DNA of 64,000 nucleotides from contig CAWBQO010000003.1 of the NCBI GenBank assembly GCA_963790965.1, forward strand, positions 558,001 to 622,000, given 5' to 3'. Both the position numbers and the translations under genes were made by a program. This document shows, piece after piece, positions 63,568 through 64,000 of the stretch. Under the pieces are notes generated by a model. The model saw only the letters and a program-made list of their open reading frames with translations. It ran no database searches and had not been told where the DNA came from. Position 1 is the first letter of the stretch; every line of letters begins with the position of its first letter. The stretch is from CAWBQO01 sp963790965. GTDB taxonomy: Bacteria; Bacteroidota; Rhodothermia; Rhodothermales; DASSAV01.

Positions 63568-64000
63568 GTGGGGATTATGGGGAAAGCAGATGGCAGTTTG
63601 CCGTTGCCGTTTCTGGACAGGCCATGGAAAGGAGAGGCCCGCCGGAGCGCGGAGGCGTTGTGGGCGTGGCATCTTGCGCTGGCGGAGGGCGTGAGCGGCG
63701 CACGCGAAGCCGGTTGGATGGAGCGCGCCGAGGCGCGCGTGCAATCTCGCCAGACGGTCCCCGGCTTGCCAGACGCGGTTTGCCACGACGCCTACGAAGC
63801 GGTGGCGCGGCACAACTTGCCCGTTGATCTGCTTGCGGAGCAGCTGCGCGGCGCGCAGCGAATGGCAGGTCCGCTGACGTTTGCATCCAGTGCCGATCTG
63901 GTAGCGTTCTCGTCTGAATGGGCTGCGCCGCACGGACGGTTGTTGGCCGGGCTTGCCGCAGCGACGTACTCGTGGCAGTTGTCCGCTATCGACTCGCTGT
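63568..64000 (+). CDS. Squalene/phytoene synthase-like protein (partial, cut by window end)
   Basis: The first 144 codons, open to the window edge. The start is GTG at 63568, with AGGAAGG 6 bases upstream; an ATG at 63577 is an alternative. CHDAYEAVARHNLPVDLLAEQLRGAQRMAGPLTFASSADLVAFSSEWAAPHGRLLAG (in parts: ARHNLPVDLLAEQLRGAQRM, then SSEWAAPHGRLL) matches the middle of HpnC-type squalene/phytoene synthases. The usual N-terminal section with the first Asp-rich motif (DDIAD-like) is not seen; the sequence begins close to the second half. It may be a diverged or shortened synthase. The rest lies outside the window. Confidence 0.6.
   Translation, partial: MGIMGKADGSLPLPFLDRPWKGEARRSAEALWAWHLALAEGVSGAREAGWMERAEARVQSRQTVPGLPDAVCHDAYEAVARHNLPVDLLAEQLRGAQRMAGPLTFASSADLVAFSSEWAAPHGRLLAGLAAATYSWQLSAIDSL

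Noticed and set aside
1..64000. CRISPR arrays, tRNA and rRNA genes
   Set aside because: No regularly spaced repeats, tRNA T-loop/acceptor patterns or rRNA-like stretches were found on reading both strands.

Overview
The window is about 62-64% GC, densely coded and mostly housekeeping. It looks like one stretch of a bacterial chromosome. No rRNA, tRNA, CRISPR array, transposase or prophage block was seen. Several families point to the FCB group, most likely a Rhodothermia-like member of the Bacteroidota: a TIGR02757/DUF2400 protein, a LuxC-type acyl-CoA reductase, LytS/LytTR signalling pairs, a DUF5715-type protein, a MerR regulator of the Bacteroidota type, and many starts without a clear Shine-Dalgarno sequence. 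That placement is inference; no marker gene was compared with a database.

Layout. 1-4430: rsgA, then hrcA-grpE-dnaJ. 4431-5037: a gene-free gap of dispersed repeats, including a 247-bp element with 18-bp terminal inverted repeats that overlaps the dnaJ stop codon. 5038-10784: a flavin reductase-like gene, a leftward Hpt/LytTR/DUF2400 operon, an exported endonuclease/phosphatase-family lipoprotein, YjbQ, and a BON-MscS mechanosensitive channel. 10790-20692: a complete GlgE-pathway block, with glgE, a treS-maltokinase fusion and glgB reading leftward and glgX divergent. 20951-27724: an orphan ParA, penicillin acylase, a Na+-dependent transporter, a redoxin and an acyl-CoA reductase. 27781-31221: a NifU-N protein, a holin-like/DUF883-like membrane pair, adk and a polyprenyl synthase. 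31332-33436: HPr and enzyme I of the PTS. 33596-38533: three overlapping genes for envelope proteins (a metalloprotease-propeller-barrel protein, a PQQ-propeller lipoprotein, and a PEGA-like exported protein). 38623-43355: YqeY, a second repeat-filled gap, CvpA and an SbcC-like ATPase. 43394-49635: an EamA transporter, a MerR regulator and a five-gene run (serine beta-lactamase fold, M15-type peptidase fold, GS-fold amidoligase-like, methyltransferase, FAD oxidoreductase). 49669-57457: a DUF5715 protein, Sua5/TsaC, SpoIID, a LytTR/LytS two-component pair and TatD. 57543-64000: dnaK, pgsA-pyrE, cinA, recA and the start of a squalene/phytoene synthase-like gene cut by the window end.

How genes work together. 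GlgE, TreS-Mak and GlgB convert trehalose via maltose and maltose-1-phosphate into branched alpha-glucan, and GlgX trims it. HrcA-GrpE-DnaJ and the distant DnaK form one heat-shock chaperone team. HPr and EI form a PTS phosphoryl chain with no EII component in view. The most unusual local combination is 44975-47723: three apparently cytoplasmic proteins whose folds suggest peptide-bond making and breaking. It is the best candidate here for an undescribed pathway, although its substrate cannot be read from sequence.
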